From NCBI GenBank assembly GCA_014529385.2, contig CM043968.1, positions 23,397,513 to 23,461,512 of the forward strand: a stretch of 64,000 bases of DNA, in the 5' to 3' direction. This document shows, in pieces, positions 1-11,100 of the stretch. The position numbers and the translations under genes were made by a program. The notes under the pieces are model-generated. The model was given only the letters and a program-made list of their open reading frames with translations. It was not told the origin of the DNA and searched no databases. The DNA comes from Adiantum capillus-veneris (lineage: Eukaryota; Streptophyta; Polypodiopsida; Polypodiales; Pteridaceae). Position 1 is the stretch's first letter. Each line of letters begins with the position of its first letter.

Positions 1-1079
1 TTTGTCAAAAAATTCTTTTTGTCTTCTCTTTTTAGTATAGATTGAAGCGAAAGCTCGTAAGCGGAGTTCATCTAGCTTTTCAAGATCATCAATTCTTGAA
101 GAGAGCTCATGTCCTGTCCATTCTAAGCTTTTTGCTACTCGTAGAGTTGGAATTAAAAACTCTATGGGTAGTATAGCATTTAGGCCAAACACCATGTTGT
201 ATGGTGTTGTTCCGATTGATGTTTTGTAAGCTACCCTGTATGCCCATAGTGTTGACTGTAGCTGCTGATCCCAATCTGTTCTTGATTCTGACACTATTTT
301 AGTGAGAACCGTGCATAGTGTTTTATTAGTGGCTTCAGCTTGCCCATTGGCCTGTGGATGGTATGGTGCGGATTTCCTATGTATGACCATGAATTCCTCT
401 AGCAGATATTCAATGACTTCATTGAGAAAATGTGTTCCACGGTCACTGACAATTTATATTGGTAACCCGTAACGTACAAAAACATTCTCATACAAAAATT
501 GTGCCGTGGTGCGTGCATCCGCTTTTTGTGCTGCCTTGGCTTCAACCCATTTTGTGAGATAGTCCGTAGCCACAATGATATATTGGGTATGGGTCCGATA
601 TGCAGAGGGTGATATAGGTCCCACAAAGTCAATGCCCCATTTTGCAAATGCTCTTGCTCCCATCATTGGCCGTAATGGCATCTCATCTTTTTTATTGGCA
701 TCTTGGTGCGTTGACATGCGTCACAACGCTTTACAAACTCTTCAGCATCCATGTGCAATGTAGGCCACCAAATTCCTGCGGCGGTTAAGACAATTTTTGC
801 CTTCTTATCGCCCGAAAAATGGCCTCCACTTATTCTGCTATGTGCATGTTCTAGAATCAGCAGGTATTCGCTTTCACTTGCACAGATTCTAAGTTGATGG
901 TCCTTACCTCGCTTATAGAGTTGGTTCCCAATTAACTGAAAGTCACGAGCTTCCAACTCTATAGCTTTCTCCCGTGCTCTTGTGATGTTCTCAGGGAATG
1001 TCCTGGTGGTTAAGAAGTCAATGATATATTGACTCCATGCAGGTGCTATGTTTACTTGAAACAAAGTTGTGTGATCCAC
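1..1079 (-). pseudogene. gypsy-1 integrase: second zinc module, catalytic core, C-terminal part (partial)
   Basis: This part of pol inserts the cDNA into chromosomes. An H2C2 zinc-binding module lies at about 705-840 (SGGHF, then CDACQR). The core follows: first catalytic Asp in WGIDFVGP, second in SDRGTHF, and Glu in NGQAEATNKT near 310. The linker-domain motif WAYRVAYKT and a charged LEKLDELR segment lie closer to the left edge, where the frame leaves the window. A TAA stop interrupts the frame near 454-456, where Gln is expected; otherwise the catalytic triad is intact. The 1079 edge is set by an in-frame TGA (1083-1085) that separates this part from a preceding, additional zinc module. 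Confidence 0.85.
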
Positions 1080-1082
1080 TGG

Positions 1083-1568
1083 TCATTTGACACTACATAT
1101 AGTACAATTGGTAACATAAGAATGTGTGTCCGCATACATAGTTGGCCAATAAACCCCTAACTGTTTCAGTCTCTGGTGTGTCTTCATTGTTGAACAATGA
1201 AATGCACAACCCTGGACATGTGCCTCTTCAAGGTAACACTCGAATTCTTCCGGATTTATACATAATCGTAGGATTAGGTCTGATCCAAGATTATATAGTC
1301 TTCCTGCTATCAACTGGAAGTTTTTTGTTTGTCGAATTGTTTGTTGTTTGGATCTGCATTCCGTATTATCAAACCCACTTCCGAAGGAAAGAATGCTAAC
1401 AATTTCCTGAGACCATTTGGGTACCATTTCAATGTTGAAAAGATAAGCATCTGGTATGTCATCATCTACTCCTTCAGGGGCTTCTCCGTTGTGTATCCTT
1501 GAAAGATGATCCGCTCGTAGATGGGTTTTACCCTTTTTTACCACCACCGTGAAGTCAAATTCTAGCAA
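1083..1568 (-). pseudogene. gypsy-1 pol: additional H2C2 zinc-binding module between RNase H and integrase
   Basis: About 160 codons between RNase H and the integrase segment. The sequence starts with the end of the RNase H domain (LLEFDF, KTHLRADHLSR). It continues with a WSQEIVSIL stretch, FQLIAGRLYNLG, then GCAFHCSTMKTHQRL, GVYWPTMYAD and NCTICS, the layout of an integrase zinc-binding module. The following segment (663-1079) repeats the same order: WSQYIIDFL, FQLIGNQLYKRG, SGGHFSGDKK, GIWWPTLHMD, RCDACQR. The two are in one frame, separated only by a TGA (probably an old CGA). Gypsy-2 in this window has one such module. Duplication is inferred from this parallel order. Confidence 0.75.
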
Positions 1569-1577
1569 TATAATAAA

Positions 1578-2822
1578 CTAGCGTACGATTCTCCCTGTAT
1601 TGCAAGGTTTATTTACCAGGTACAAAAGAGCTTGATGATTTGTGAAGAACACAAATTTGTTTGCAAGCAAATAATGCCGAAATTTCTTTACAGCATAAAT
1701 CATTCCTAACCCTTCCCGCTCGGTTGTTGTGTAGTTCTTTTCTGCACTGTTTAACTGTCGACTCGCATAGCAAACCGGAAAATCCATCGTTCCGTCTCCA
1801 GGTTGAGCTAGAATACTTCCAATGGCATATGCTGAAGCATCAATGTGCACATGGAATATATTTTCCCAATCTGGTGCCTTTAGTACAGGTGCTGATATAA
1901 GGTTTTCCTTCAGCTTTTGGAATGAAGTTTCACACTCCTCGGTCCACTCGAAATTGACTAGCAAACGATACAGAGGTTGTGCGATAACCGCATACATGTA
2001 TATGAATCTTCGATAATATCCGCAGTGTCCCATGAAGGATTGCACTTGTTTCGCATTAGTAGGCCTGGGTAGGTCTACAATGACTTTGACTTTGTCTAGG
2101 TCTGTGGTTATGCCATTTCTCGAGACAATGTGTCCTAAGATTCGTCCTTGCTTAACCATAAATACACACTTTTCCGGGTTAAGACAGATTCGATATGTTC
2201 TGCACTTTTCAAAGACATTTTTCAAATGGTCAATATGTTCCTCTCGTAGAAGAGAGTGTACACACAGGTCATCCATGTAAATTTCTAAGAATATTATGAG
2301 GTATTCCTTGAATGCGTGGGTCATTAACCTTTGGAAAGTGGCTAGTGCATTAGTCAAGCCAAATGGCATAACTCGATACGAAAAAATCCCCCATTCTGTG
2401 GCAAACGCTATTTTGTGTTGATCCTCCCTTGCTATTGCCAGTTGGTTGTATCCTGAAAACCCATCCAGAAAGGAATAAGCCCGTTTCCCGGCCACTCGCT
2501 CAAGGACATGTTCTGTGATTGGCAAGGGATAATTATCCCTTATGGTTGCTGCATTCACCTTCTTGAGGTTTACACACACTCGCAGTTTTCCATTATTTTT
2601 GGGAACTACCACAATGGGTGACACCCAATCTGTATGTTCGATTTCATAGATGAATTCCGCTTCCATCAGTTTATCAATCTCTTCTTTGATTCGTTTAGCA
2701 AATGTGTCATTATATGTATAAGGACGTTCTTTGTTAGGTTTTGCATCCGATTTCAAAGGAATTGTATGTTGAAATATCAATGGATCAACTCCTTTGAGGT
2801 CTTTATAGGACCAAGCGAACAC
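1578..2822 (-). pseudogene. gypsy-1 reverse transcriptase and RNase H
   Basis: This 414-codon open stretch carries the RT and RNase H domains that copy element RNA into DNA and degrade the template. It opens with VFAWSYKDLKGVDP, the conserved pre-RT region. RT motifs are VCVNLKKVNAAT, LDGFSGYNQ, MPFGLTNA and the catalytic box IYMDDLCVHS with both aspartates. RNase H follows with HVHIDASAYAIGSIL and TTTEREGLGMIYA. Its usual DHQAL motif reads NHQAL, so one catalytic Asp is Asn (a G-to-A change). The frame ends in TAG at 1578-1580 where relatives have Trp (RIVRW). The upstream junction is also a stop, a TAA at 2856-2858. Confidence 0.93.
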
Positions 2823-2855
2823 ATCTTTATACTTCTTGAGAAGTTGTGTTAGCTG

Positions 2856-3842
2856 TTATTCCTCTTCAGGCTCTAAATCGTTAGCTATATAGACCGGCTG
2901 AGGCTTTTCACCTGGTTCTGCGAGGTCTATCTTTTTTGCATTTTTAGGCCTATCGTAGGATTCTTGGTTGGTTCTTTCCCTGGCTGGTGGTGTCATTATG
3001 ATTTTTCTGTCTTGGATAGTAAATTTTTGATAGTGTGATGGTACATTCATGTTCCCCTTTTCTGACTCCCCTTTACCATCGCTATCTTCTTCAGTGGTCC
3101 ATATCTCTCTCAAAGACCGTTTCAGTTCTTGGTATTTCTGTTTACGCTCCAGTTTGGTCCACTCTTGGTCTTTTGTTGTTTCTTTTTTTTATTTTTCAGA
3201 TTTCTGTGATTTTGTTTCGGTTTTAGCCTTTAGTACCTGTTTTATTTCTGCTCGCATTCTTTCTTTTTGATTTTTTGAGAATCTTCCTGATATTTGATCT
3301 TTTACACAATCCTTTGCTTTTACAAGCATCAAATAGCGAGTTTTACCTTTTATCCTTGGCATCCGATTCTCTCTCGCTTTGTTTCCTGCTCGTTTTCTCC
3401 TATAGCGTTCTTGGCGTCTATGGTGTTGATTAGCAAAATCATAAAACTTGATATTCTCGGTTTCATTTCCACGCTCACTTGAGGTGTCTGAACACTCATT
3501 ATCTACATCATCATTTACTTCCAAGTGTTCAGAGGAGTTGTAAAACTCTTCTTGTTCTGGTGGTTCTACCGTCTCTTTTTCTGGTATAACGCTTACCATG
3601 TAATAGGGTAGCACATCATAGCCATCCTTATCGTAAAATTTTTTTGTTCGACTGTCGGTAATGGTACAGACATCCAATGTTGCTAGTATGTGTTCCCATT
3701 CTAGAGGTTCCAAGGCATCTTTAGGGAAAGGTTCCGGAATATACTCCTTGTCCTCAATTGCTCTTTCTAAGATGCAGTCCTCTCTTCTTAAGCTTCCACA
3801 ATGTGAAGCTCCGCACATCCATAGCTCTTTTGGTTGCCCCAA
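2856..3842 (-). pseudogene. gypsy-1 spacer region between protease and RT (two open stretches)
   Basis: Two open stretches, 3842-3189 (217 codons) and 3113-2856 (85 codons), link protease and RT. The first starts with GQPKELWMCGASHCGS and becomes acidic, then very basic (HHRRQERYRRKRAGNK). The second is rich in charged residues and ends in LEPEEE just before the RT leader. No enzymatic motif is visible. Spacer segments of this kind occur in large plant gypsy polyproteins, where they are cleaved or act as linkers; that role here is inference. The breaks between the stretches are stops or frameshifts of a decayed copy. Confidence 0.6.
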
Positions 3843-3865
3843 CCATGCTGGTAGTTCTGATCCTG

Positions 3866-5086
3866 CTACTGTAGTCGAATCAAACTCTGTCCCATAGGTG
3901 TTTGGTTCACATCTTTGTAACTATGGTCTTTCAGGTGTATTTTAGTTGTTGTCTCGCCATGTCTGAGGTAGATGTGGTCATAACCCCAATCTTGGACCAT
4001 CTTCAATTGTCGCATGAATGGTCGTCCCAAGATGATCTCATAATTGTTCTTTTTGTCAAAATCGACTATTGCAAATGTATGCTCATACTCGATTCCGCAC
4101 GAAGTGACAATCACTTTTTCTAAGAGTCCTAGAGGCTTCTCCATGAAGCCATCTGCCAACTGCAGTTTCATTCTGGTAGCCCTCAAAGCTGATTTTCCCC
4201 ATTTTTTCCAGATTTCCTTGGTGGCGATAGCAACTCCCGCTCCACTGTCAAGAATAGCTTTGGAAACTACTCCTTGGAATTCTACCGGTAGCATGGTGTT
4301 TCCGTCTTCTCCCTCGCAATATTCTCCAACCTTATTCAATGGTACTGGCCTAGTGTTTAGTTGAGGCCTGTCCAACTCTCTGATCCCTTCTTGTAGCTTC
4401 AAGGTGGGGTCTTTTACTCCAAATTTTTCTAGGCATTTTCCTACTGTGGTCCACATGTTTGGCCTTAACCTTAGGAGTTCTGCTGACGTGATTGTGCATG
4501 CCACCGAAGTGGATAACAACTCAATCAATCCTTGTGAATCCATCACCTTGTTAGAAGAAAGTCTTTGAGATGGGATTGCTCTCACTTCAGACTTAGCTTC
4601 ATACTCTCCTAGGTAAGAGGGTAAGGTTCTCAATGAGTCTGGTTGGCTGTGCCCCGAACTAATAGATCCTTGGTCTCCCCCTTGTGAATGTACCTCAAAG
4701 TTCATTTGAGACCTTGCCTCAAATTCTTCAATAGAAGGTAAGATCACATTCTTTTCTTTTCTCGTGCTATTCATGTGGTTACTCATCCTATTAGCCTCGT
4801 TGGCCTCACGGATTTGCTTCCACAGATCATCTAGAACGTTACAATCCTTACCCATTTCTGCCAATATTTTAGGCTGGAACCCGTCACTTGCCCCATTGGT
4901 GGTATTTGGCACTATGATAGGCTCTCCTCTGGACTCATAGGCATTAGTGAGTCTTTCCTTTGTTTCCACATGTTTCTCTAATGTTGGTTGGATAGGGGTT
5001 GGAGCTGGTGCCTCATGCCAAGTTGCAGGTTTACCCAACGGGTCTTCCATCAATGATTGAGCCGTTTCGATCATCTTTTTACACAT
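3866..5086 (-). pseudogene. gypsy-1 aspartic protease with preceding polyprotein segment
   Basis: 406 codons. The C-terminal half is a retropepsin-like aspartic protease: AILDSGAGVAIATKEIW holds the catalytic DSG, followed by LQLADGF, the hydrophobic FAIVDFD strand and ILGRPFM, the flap-to-C-terminal signature of gypsy proteases. The protease cuts the gag-pol polyprotein in the particle. The N-terminal half (QSLMEDPLGKPATW onward) is low in recognisable motifs and probably belongs to the end of gag or a linker. It is separated from the gag zinc-knuckle segment upstream by only a stop at about 5087-5089, so it was probably one frame. Confidence 0.85.
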
Positions 5087-5089
5087 ATC

Positions 5090-5852
5090 CTACCTCTGTT
5101 TTTCTATTTCTGCATATGGATAAGTCATCCACCTTTGCTCGTGGGTTTGGTTCTTTTTAATTCGAGCTTCATAAGCTTTTAGAAGCGCATCCAACTGCTC
5201 ATTTACCTTGTCTGCCAGTACAAATCCTTCTGATTCCGCACTTTTGGGTTCTGCTATTTCCTTGGGTGCTATGGCTGCTGTGGTGTGTGAGCTTAAGCTA
5301 GCTAGATCCTCTAACCACTCCAATCTGTCCTTTGTATGTTTCAACTCCTCGGATAGGGCTGTTTGCTCTCGTTCTTTCGTGGCTTTCCTACGCGTCTTTC
5401 TAGCTTTCCAAGTTCTTCTTTGATTTTTCGTTTCTGAACTTTGAGCGTCGGTTTTTGGTTCTTCAACTATGGGTTCATTCGTCCTTCTTTGGGCTTGGGC
5501 TCGTGTTACCGCCTGAATAGGTATGATTGTTTCATTTTCCGATCCTCCACTGGAAGGTACTGTTTCTAACATATTCAAGGTGGTTTTTGCTCCTTTGCTC
5601 GGGTTTTTAGGGCAATCGGGAGTCAAATGAGTAATTCCACATTCTGGGCAATACGTATTGACTCTAATGATTTCATCATGAGGGCAGTCTCTCAGCCAAT
5701 GGTCTCCTCCACACTTGTAACAGGGTCCCTTGGGTTGTTGAGGTGCTCCTTGAGCTCCTCTTTGCTGGTAAGAATGCCTCTGTCTGCCCATGCCTCCATT
5801 GGCTATGAACATCAGTGTTCGTTCATCTAGGCTATATCTTCCTTCTCCTGCT
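5090..5852 (-). pseudogene. gypsy-1 gag, nucleocapsid end with zinc knuckles
   Basis: C-terminal part of gag, the RNA-binding nucleocapsid region. It has a CCHC-like knuckle (CYKCGGDHWLRDCP) and a second Cys/His cluster (CPECGITHLTPDCP), then a basic stretch (RRTWKARKTRRKATKER) and a probable coiled coil (ALSEELKHTKDRLEWLEDL). The open frame runs to 5896, but its first residues come from the copia-1 LTR; true gag sequence begins at 5852. The missing upstream gag resumes at 11096 beyond copia-1. Confidence 0.85.
5848..5852. repeat. target-site duplication of copia-1, left copy (CTGCT)
   Basis: CTGCT directly precedes the left LTR and occurs again directly after the right LTR at 11096-11100. 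A 5-bp duplication is the normal footprint of a copia integrase, and it fixes both element edges inside the gypsy-1 gag. Confidence 0.88.
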
Positions 5853-6173
5853 TGTAAAGAATGAGGATGCAAGAGAGCTACACAAGACAAGCACAAAGCA
5901 CACAGAGATGGAAAGCTTCTTCTTCTTCGTACAGAAAAGAGAGTACAAAATGACTAAGTGCTCAAACTGAAAAGTAGCACATATGTACATGTGGTCACTA
6001 AGTGTGAACTCGCTAGAAGCGTACTAGGCTGGCACTATAAGTGTATTCTAGTTGTAGAATCACTGGCAGAGATCCTCCGTGTTGGTCACCTAACGCGCCA
6101 TTGAGTAAATGTCGTAAGCGGCCAAGACCCGTAGTGGATGCCAGCTCAAGATGTAGAGCTCGACATCTGAACA
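5853..6173 (-). repeat. copia-1 3' LTR
   Basis: About 321 bp. On the plus strand it starts TGTAAAGAATGAGG and ends ATCTGAACA; on its own strand it is TGTTCAG...TTTACA, with canonical TG/CA ends. It matches 10780-11095 along its whole length. The purine tract lies immediately inside it. Confidence 0.93.
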
Positions 6174-6184
6174 CTCCCCCTTGA
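6174..6184 (-). other. copia-1 polypurine tract
   Basis: Plus-strand CTCCCCCTTGA reads TCAAGGGGGAG on the element strand, directly before the 3' LTR. This is the usual plus-strand primer position and composition of plant copia elements. Confidence 0.8.
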
Positions 6185-6189
6185 GCTCT

Positions 6190-6990
6190 TCATGTCGCAG
6201 AGCTCTGCATGTCGCAGAGTCCAAGCATAGTCCGGAAACGTCGAAGCTTCTTAGCTCCGAGGGCCTTGGTAAAGATATCCGCTATCTACTCCTCTGTGCT
6301 AACATAGACCAAGTCGATGTCGCCCGCCAACACTCGCTCTCGAACGTAGTGGTAATGGACCTCTATGTGCTTGGTCCTTGCATGGAACATTGGGTTCCTA
6401 GCCAACTGCATGTTGCTGAGGTTGTCACAATGGATGAAAATCTGCTGGTCCACTTGAACTCCCAAGTCCTCAAGTAATGTGCATAGCCAAGCTACCTCGC
6501 ACGCCGCAACTGTTGCACCTCTGTACTCGGCCTCTGTGCTCGATAAAGAAACCGTAGGCTGCTTTTTGCTGCTCCAAGTAACAGAAGCACTCCCAAAAGA
6601 GAACATGAAGCCACTCATAGATCTCCTATCAACAATGCTACCTGCCCAATCTGCATCTGTATACCCATACAATGCTAATGGCACATCTGCTGCATACAAC
6701 AATGCGTAGTCAAGAGTCCCTTGCACATACCGAAGTGTGCGTCGTACTCCATCCAAATGTGGCTTCCTCGGAAGCTGCATGAACTGACTCTCCAAGCCTA
6801 CTGTGTAGATCAAGTCTGGCCTCGTGATAGTCAAGTAGATTAGACTACCCACAATCTTCCTGTACATCTTGACATCCTCAACAACAGCACCCTTCTCTCC
6901 ACTCAGCTTTGCATTCACATCCAAGGGAATAGAAATTGGTTTACAATCATCCATACCATACTTTGACAACATATCCAAAGCATATTGTCT
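6190..6990 (-). pseudogene. copia-1 RT C-terminus and RNase H
   Basis: Continues the RT frame after a TAG at 6991-6993 (Gln expected, SQRQYAL). It contains MYRKIVGSLIYLTITRPD, then RNase H: YTDADWAGSIVDRRS, LSSTEAEYRG, HCDNLSNMQLARNP and ARTKHIEVHYHYVRE, with the copia DEDD residues in place. A second TAG at 6286-6288 breaks the conserved tail, which resumes as IADIFTKALG and ends in TGA near 6190. RNase H removes template RNA during cDNA synthesis. Confidence 0.9.
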
Positions 6991-7860
6991 CTATGACAGC
7001 CATACACCCTCTGGAGTCCTGATCACCTCAATGCCAAGAAAGTAGCGTAACTCGCCCAAATCTTTCATTTCAAACTCCTGTTTGAGAAGACCCTTCACAT
7101 GGTCAATCTCCATAGCATTGTCAGCCACAATAATAAGGTCATCTACATATATAGCAATGACCACAATCCCCACATCACTCTCACGTACATAGAGTGAATG
7201 ATCAGCATGAGCTCTCCTAAACCCAATACTGACAAGATACTTGGCAATCCTGTCATACCATGCTCTAGAGCCCTGCTTCAAACCATACAAAGCTTTGAGA
7301 AGTCTGCATACATAATCTGGGTAACTTGGATCGACATAACCAGGTGGTTGATCCATATACACTTCCTCTTGCATCTCACCATTCAAGAAGGCATTCTTTA
7401 CATCCATTTGATGCATAATCCATCCTCTAGATGCAGCCACTACTATGACAGCTCTCACAGTCGTCATCTTTGCCACTGGAGCAAAGGTCTCCTCATAGTC
7501 TATGCTATATGTCTGTGCATAACCCTTTGCAACCAGCCTTGCCTTGTGACGCTCAATGTTACCATCAGCTTTATGCTTAGTTTTATACACCCATTTACAG
7601 CCAATAGCTTTCTTGCCACTTGGCAATGGCACCAACTCCCATGTGTCGTTTGCTTCCAATGCAGCCATCTCTTCATTCATTGCATCATCCCAATGCACAT
7701 TTCCAACAGCGACCTCAAAACATGTGGGCTCCACATCCTGTATCACCTTAGCCATGTAGGCTTGGTGATGCGCTAGATTCCCATCATAAGTCAATTTCTG
7801 AACTGGATTTCTGACTGTTATATCTGCGCGGTCCTGGGTCACTCCTTTGCCCTCTAGCAT
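6991..7860 (-). pseudogene. copia-1 reverse transcriptase
   Basis: 289 codons with the copia RT signature: WELVPLPSGKKAIGCKWVYK, RHKARLVAKGYAQ, FAPVAKMTTVR, MDVKNAFLNGEMQEEVYM, CRLLKALYGLKQGSRAWY and the catalytic box IAIYVDDLIIVA. Both catalytic aspartates of YVDD are present. The N-terminal edge overlaps the preceding frame at 7784-7860, showing a frameshift between the integrase tail and RT. It ends in TAG where relatives have Gln. Confidence 0.93.
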
Positions 7861-8506
7861 CTTCTTGTACTTTCCTTACACCAGGTGTCCTGACAGCCAG
7901 AATTCCAAATTCCTCATCAAGACTTTGTTCAGAACCATCTAAATCCATATCTACATGTGAAAACCCTGATGATGCATCAGCCATAAAGGGAGGTTCATCA
8001 ACCTTTTCCTTTCCTTTTCGTGATACATTCCCTGTACCTGCTGGTGGAGTAACCTGCGTACGTAGTCTACCATTCCATGGCTTCTCAACAGAGCCACGAG
8101 AAGACGACTCTTGTGGTCCACTCAAAACCTGTGACTGTGGCCTCACATTTTGTACAACCACATCATCTTTTACATCAGCCCCAATAGTGCCATGTGCATT
8201 ACTGTACCAGCTACTCATCTCATCAAAGACTACATCTCTGCTCACTCGTAATTCTCTTGTAGTAGGATTGTAGCACCTGTATCCCTTTTGTTCAAGGGAA
8301 TATCCCACAAGAATACATTTCTCTGCTTTAGGATCCAATTTCCTACGCAACTCATCTGGTACATGCACGTAAGCTATGCAGCCAAACACTTTCAAGTGTG
8401 CCAAATCAGGCTTTGTACCTACAAACTTTTCCTTAGGTGTTATATCATGCACCGCAGCTGTAGGTGTCCTGTTCATAATGTACACAGCTGTATTTATAGC
8501 TTTAGC
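7784..8506 (-). pseudogene. copia-1 integrase C-terminal region and linker
   Basis: Follows the TAG at 8507-8509, where Trp is expected in PHHFW. It reads IMNRTPTAAVHDITPKE, KVFGCIAYVHVPDELR and KCILVGYSLEQKGYRCYNP, the conserved C-terminal domain of copia integrases, then a low-complexity linker (ESSSRGSVEKPWNG...) towards RT. The frame is lost near 7800. Confidence 0.88.
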
Positions 8507-10510
8507 CTAGAAATGATGAGGCATGTTCTTCTCATTCATCAATGCATGTGCAACCTCTGCAATGTGCCTGTTTTTCCTTTCTGTGACCCCATTCTGCTGT
8601 GGAGTATATCTGCATGTAAACAGCCTGCGTATACCATGCATTCGCAGAAAATCTGAAAAATCATTGGAGAAGTACTCTCCCCCTCCATCTGACCTCAATG
8701 TCTTGATTTGCATATCTGTCTCCTTCTCAATCATGACTTTGAAGTCCTGAAAGTGACCAAACACTTCACTTTTGTTATGCATGAAGTAGACCCATACTTT
8801 CCTTGTATGGTCATCAATGAAAGAGACATAATACCTGCAACCATGTATACTTGCAGTATCGGTTGGACCCCAAACATCTATGTGCACCACCTCAAGTGGC
8901 TTTTTACATACATTGCGCTCATGTGGAAATGAGCCCTTTGATTGTTTTCCAAACTGGCATGCTGCACACACTTTATGTATACCATCCACCTTGAATTTGG
9001 GCAAACCTTTTACAATCTGTTTTGATTGCATGCTGCACAATCTCTGCTCATTGACATGGCCAATGCGTTTGTGCCAAATGTCAACATCAGCCACAACACA
9101 TGTGCCCTGTGCAAATAATGCAGCTTTTACCTTAGGCATGTCTACATTCAGCGTAAACATTCTGTCCACACATTTGCCCTCTGTGATTAGCTTACAGCCA
9201 TTCTGGAAATCTTCTACATAACAACCATTTGGATTGAAGCGAACCTGCAAACCCTGCTCAACCATTTGTCCAACAAAAACAAGATTCTTTGTAATTTTTG
9301 GGACATGAAGTACATCTGCTAAGTACTTTGATTTGCCACTCTTCGTATTTAGAGGTATGTCCCCTACATGAGCAATGGGGTGAGCTATGTCATCTCCTGT
9401 CTGCACATAGCCTGACACATCTGGTTTGCGCATATCTCTAAACCACTCTCCACGAGACGTCATGTGATTAGAGGCACCTATCTCCACATACCAAACATCA
9501 TCTTGGGTGGAATTCTCTGCAGTCATTGTATTCATTACATGCTGCATAACAAACATGCGCTCGTTTTTGCTGTCATCTGCATCTCTGCTAGTAGATGCAT
9601 AGTTGCCCTGTTCTCTCTTTCCACTTGCTTTTCCCTTTGGACACTCACGTGACATGTGACCTCTTTCACCACAAGTCCAACATTCTCTGCTATCTGCAGT
9701 ATGTTGCTGCTTGCTTGATCCTGCACCACGATCTCTTTGACTCTCCTTGAATTGAGACTGGTTTCCCGTGCCACCTGTATTGTTTTGATTTGATTGACCT
9801 TCTTGAAATTGGCCCCTGCAACCCCTTGGGCCTCGACCACGACCTCTACCTCTACCTCTGTTGGAGTTAGAATAGAAGGCCTGTTCAGAATTATTTCTGC
9901 CATGAGAAGAAGATGTGTCAAGGTTCTTCTCCTCAAGAATAAGCATAGAAATCAAATCTTGGAATACGGGGATGTTGTCTCTTGTATTCATGGAAGACCT
10001 GAAATGTACATACTCATCTCCTAGACCATCCAAGCATGCACGGACAATGTCATCGTCTTCCACTGAGACTTTGATAGATCCAAGAGCCTCAATGATACTC
10101 TTGATCTTCAAGGCATAATCATTGATTGAGAGGTTGTTCCTCTTAACCTGATTTAGCTCTGACTTTAGTTGAAGCTTCCTGGCCTTGGTGTTCACCTCGA
10201 ACACTCTGCCTAAGTTTTTCCATGCAATGGCGGGGGTTTTAGCATCCTGTAGATAGCCCATCATGCCATCTGTGATGCTCATAGAAAGCCAATACATCAC
10301 TTTGCTCTGGCCTTGTTGCCAGTCCCTCAAAGCTTTCCTTTGTTCTGCTGTAGCATTTTCCTCGGGAATCTCTGGTTCCTTTTTATTGTCTCCTTCTACA
10401 TAGTCCCAATAACCTTTTCCTTTTAGGAAATTTGTTATTCTGAACTTCCATACAGGGTAGTTATTTTTCTCAAGCTTCTCAGTAACAATCTGACTGAAAC
10501 CGTCAGACAT
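8507..10510 (-). pseudogene. copia-1 gag, protease and integrase core
   Basis: 667 codons from an ATG (SDGFSQIVTEKLEKNNYPVW). The first ~260 residues are a copia gag (UBN2-like: YWLSMSITDGMMGYLQ, LKLQLKSELNQVKR), with an RG-rich stretch and one CCHC knuckle (CWTCGERGHMSRECP). The protease site, normally DSGAS or DTGAS, reads VEIGASNHMT, so the catalytic Asp is Glu. The integrase has the zinc part (HKRIGHVNEQRL, CAACQFGKQ) and the core with Asp in HIDVWGP, Asp in LRSDGGGEY and Glu in PQQNGVTERKN. The TAG at the end replaces a Trp codon. Confidence 0.93.
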
Positions 10511-10766
10511 CTTGAAGCACTAAGACAAAATAGCTGCAATCTGCAAAAACCTGCAAATCTGCTGAACCTGCTATCGTGGTACCTGTAACGCTTTTTACAC
10601 TCAACGAGTGTCCACAATCAAGCGTACATATAACCACTGTACTTGTATAGTAAATCTCTGTGTACTGCACTTTGGAGACCTGTTCAGAAACTTGTACGAA
10701 AAAACCCTAAAATTGAACGAAGGGATTGTGATGCTCTTGCTCTCTTAGCCTCTCTTGCCTGCACCA

Positions 10767-10779
10767 GGCTCTGATACCA
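10767..10779 (-). other. copia-1 primer-binding site
   Basis: On the element strand this is TGGTATCAGAGCC, starting directly at the end of the 5' LTR. It is the standard plant copia site complementary to the 3' end of initiator tRNA-Met. Confidence 0.93.
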
Positions 10780-11095
10780 TGTAAAGAATGAGGATGCAAG
10801 AGAGCTACACAAGACAAGAACAAAGCACACAGAGATGGAAAGCTTCTTCTTCTTCGTACAGAAAAGAGAGTACAAAATGACTAAGTGCTCAAACTGAAAA
10901 GTAGCACATATGTACATGCGGTCACTAAGTGTGAACTCGCTAGAAGCGTACTAGGCTGGCAAGTGTAGTCCAACTGTAGAATCACTGGCAGAGATTCTTC
11001 GTGTCGGTCATCTAATGCGCCAGTGAGTAAATGTCGTATGCGGCCAAGACCCGTAGTGGATGCCAGCTCAAGATGTAGAGCTCGACATCTCAACG
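10780..11095 (-). repeat. copia-1 5' LTR
   Basis: About 316 bp, aligning end to end with 5853-6173. Its outer end reads AACG instead of AACA on the plus strand, so the terminal TG of the element strand has mutated to CG. The target duplication CTGCT follows directly. Confidence 0.92.
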
Positions 11096-11100
11096 CTGCT
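11096..11100. repeat. target-site duplication of copia-1, right copy (CTGCT)
   Basis: Identical to 5848-5852. Removing copia-1 and one copy brings the two halves of the gypsy-1 gag together. Confidence 0.88.

Larger units (their letters stand above)
5853..11095 (-). mobile_element. Ty1/copia LTR retrotransposon copia-1, complete but defective
   Basis: Two LTRs (5853-6173 and 10780-11095) flank a minus-strand gag-protease-integrase-RT-RNase H region, the copia order. The PBS beside the right LTR and the purine tract beside the left LTR agree with this orientation, and 5-bp CTGCT duplications flank the whole. The LTRs differ at roughly 15 positions plus small indels by eye, so the insertion is not very recent. 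The frame has TAG stops near 8507, 6991 and 6286 and a frameshift near 7800, so it cannot make a full polyprotein. Confidence 0.95.
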
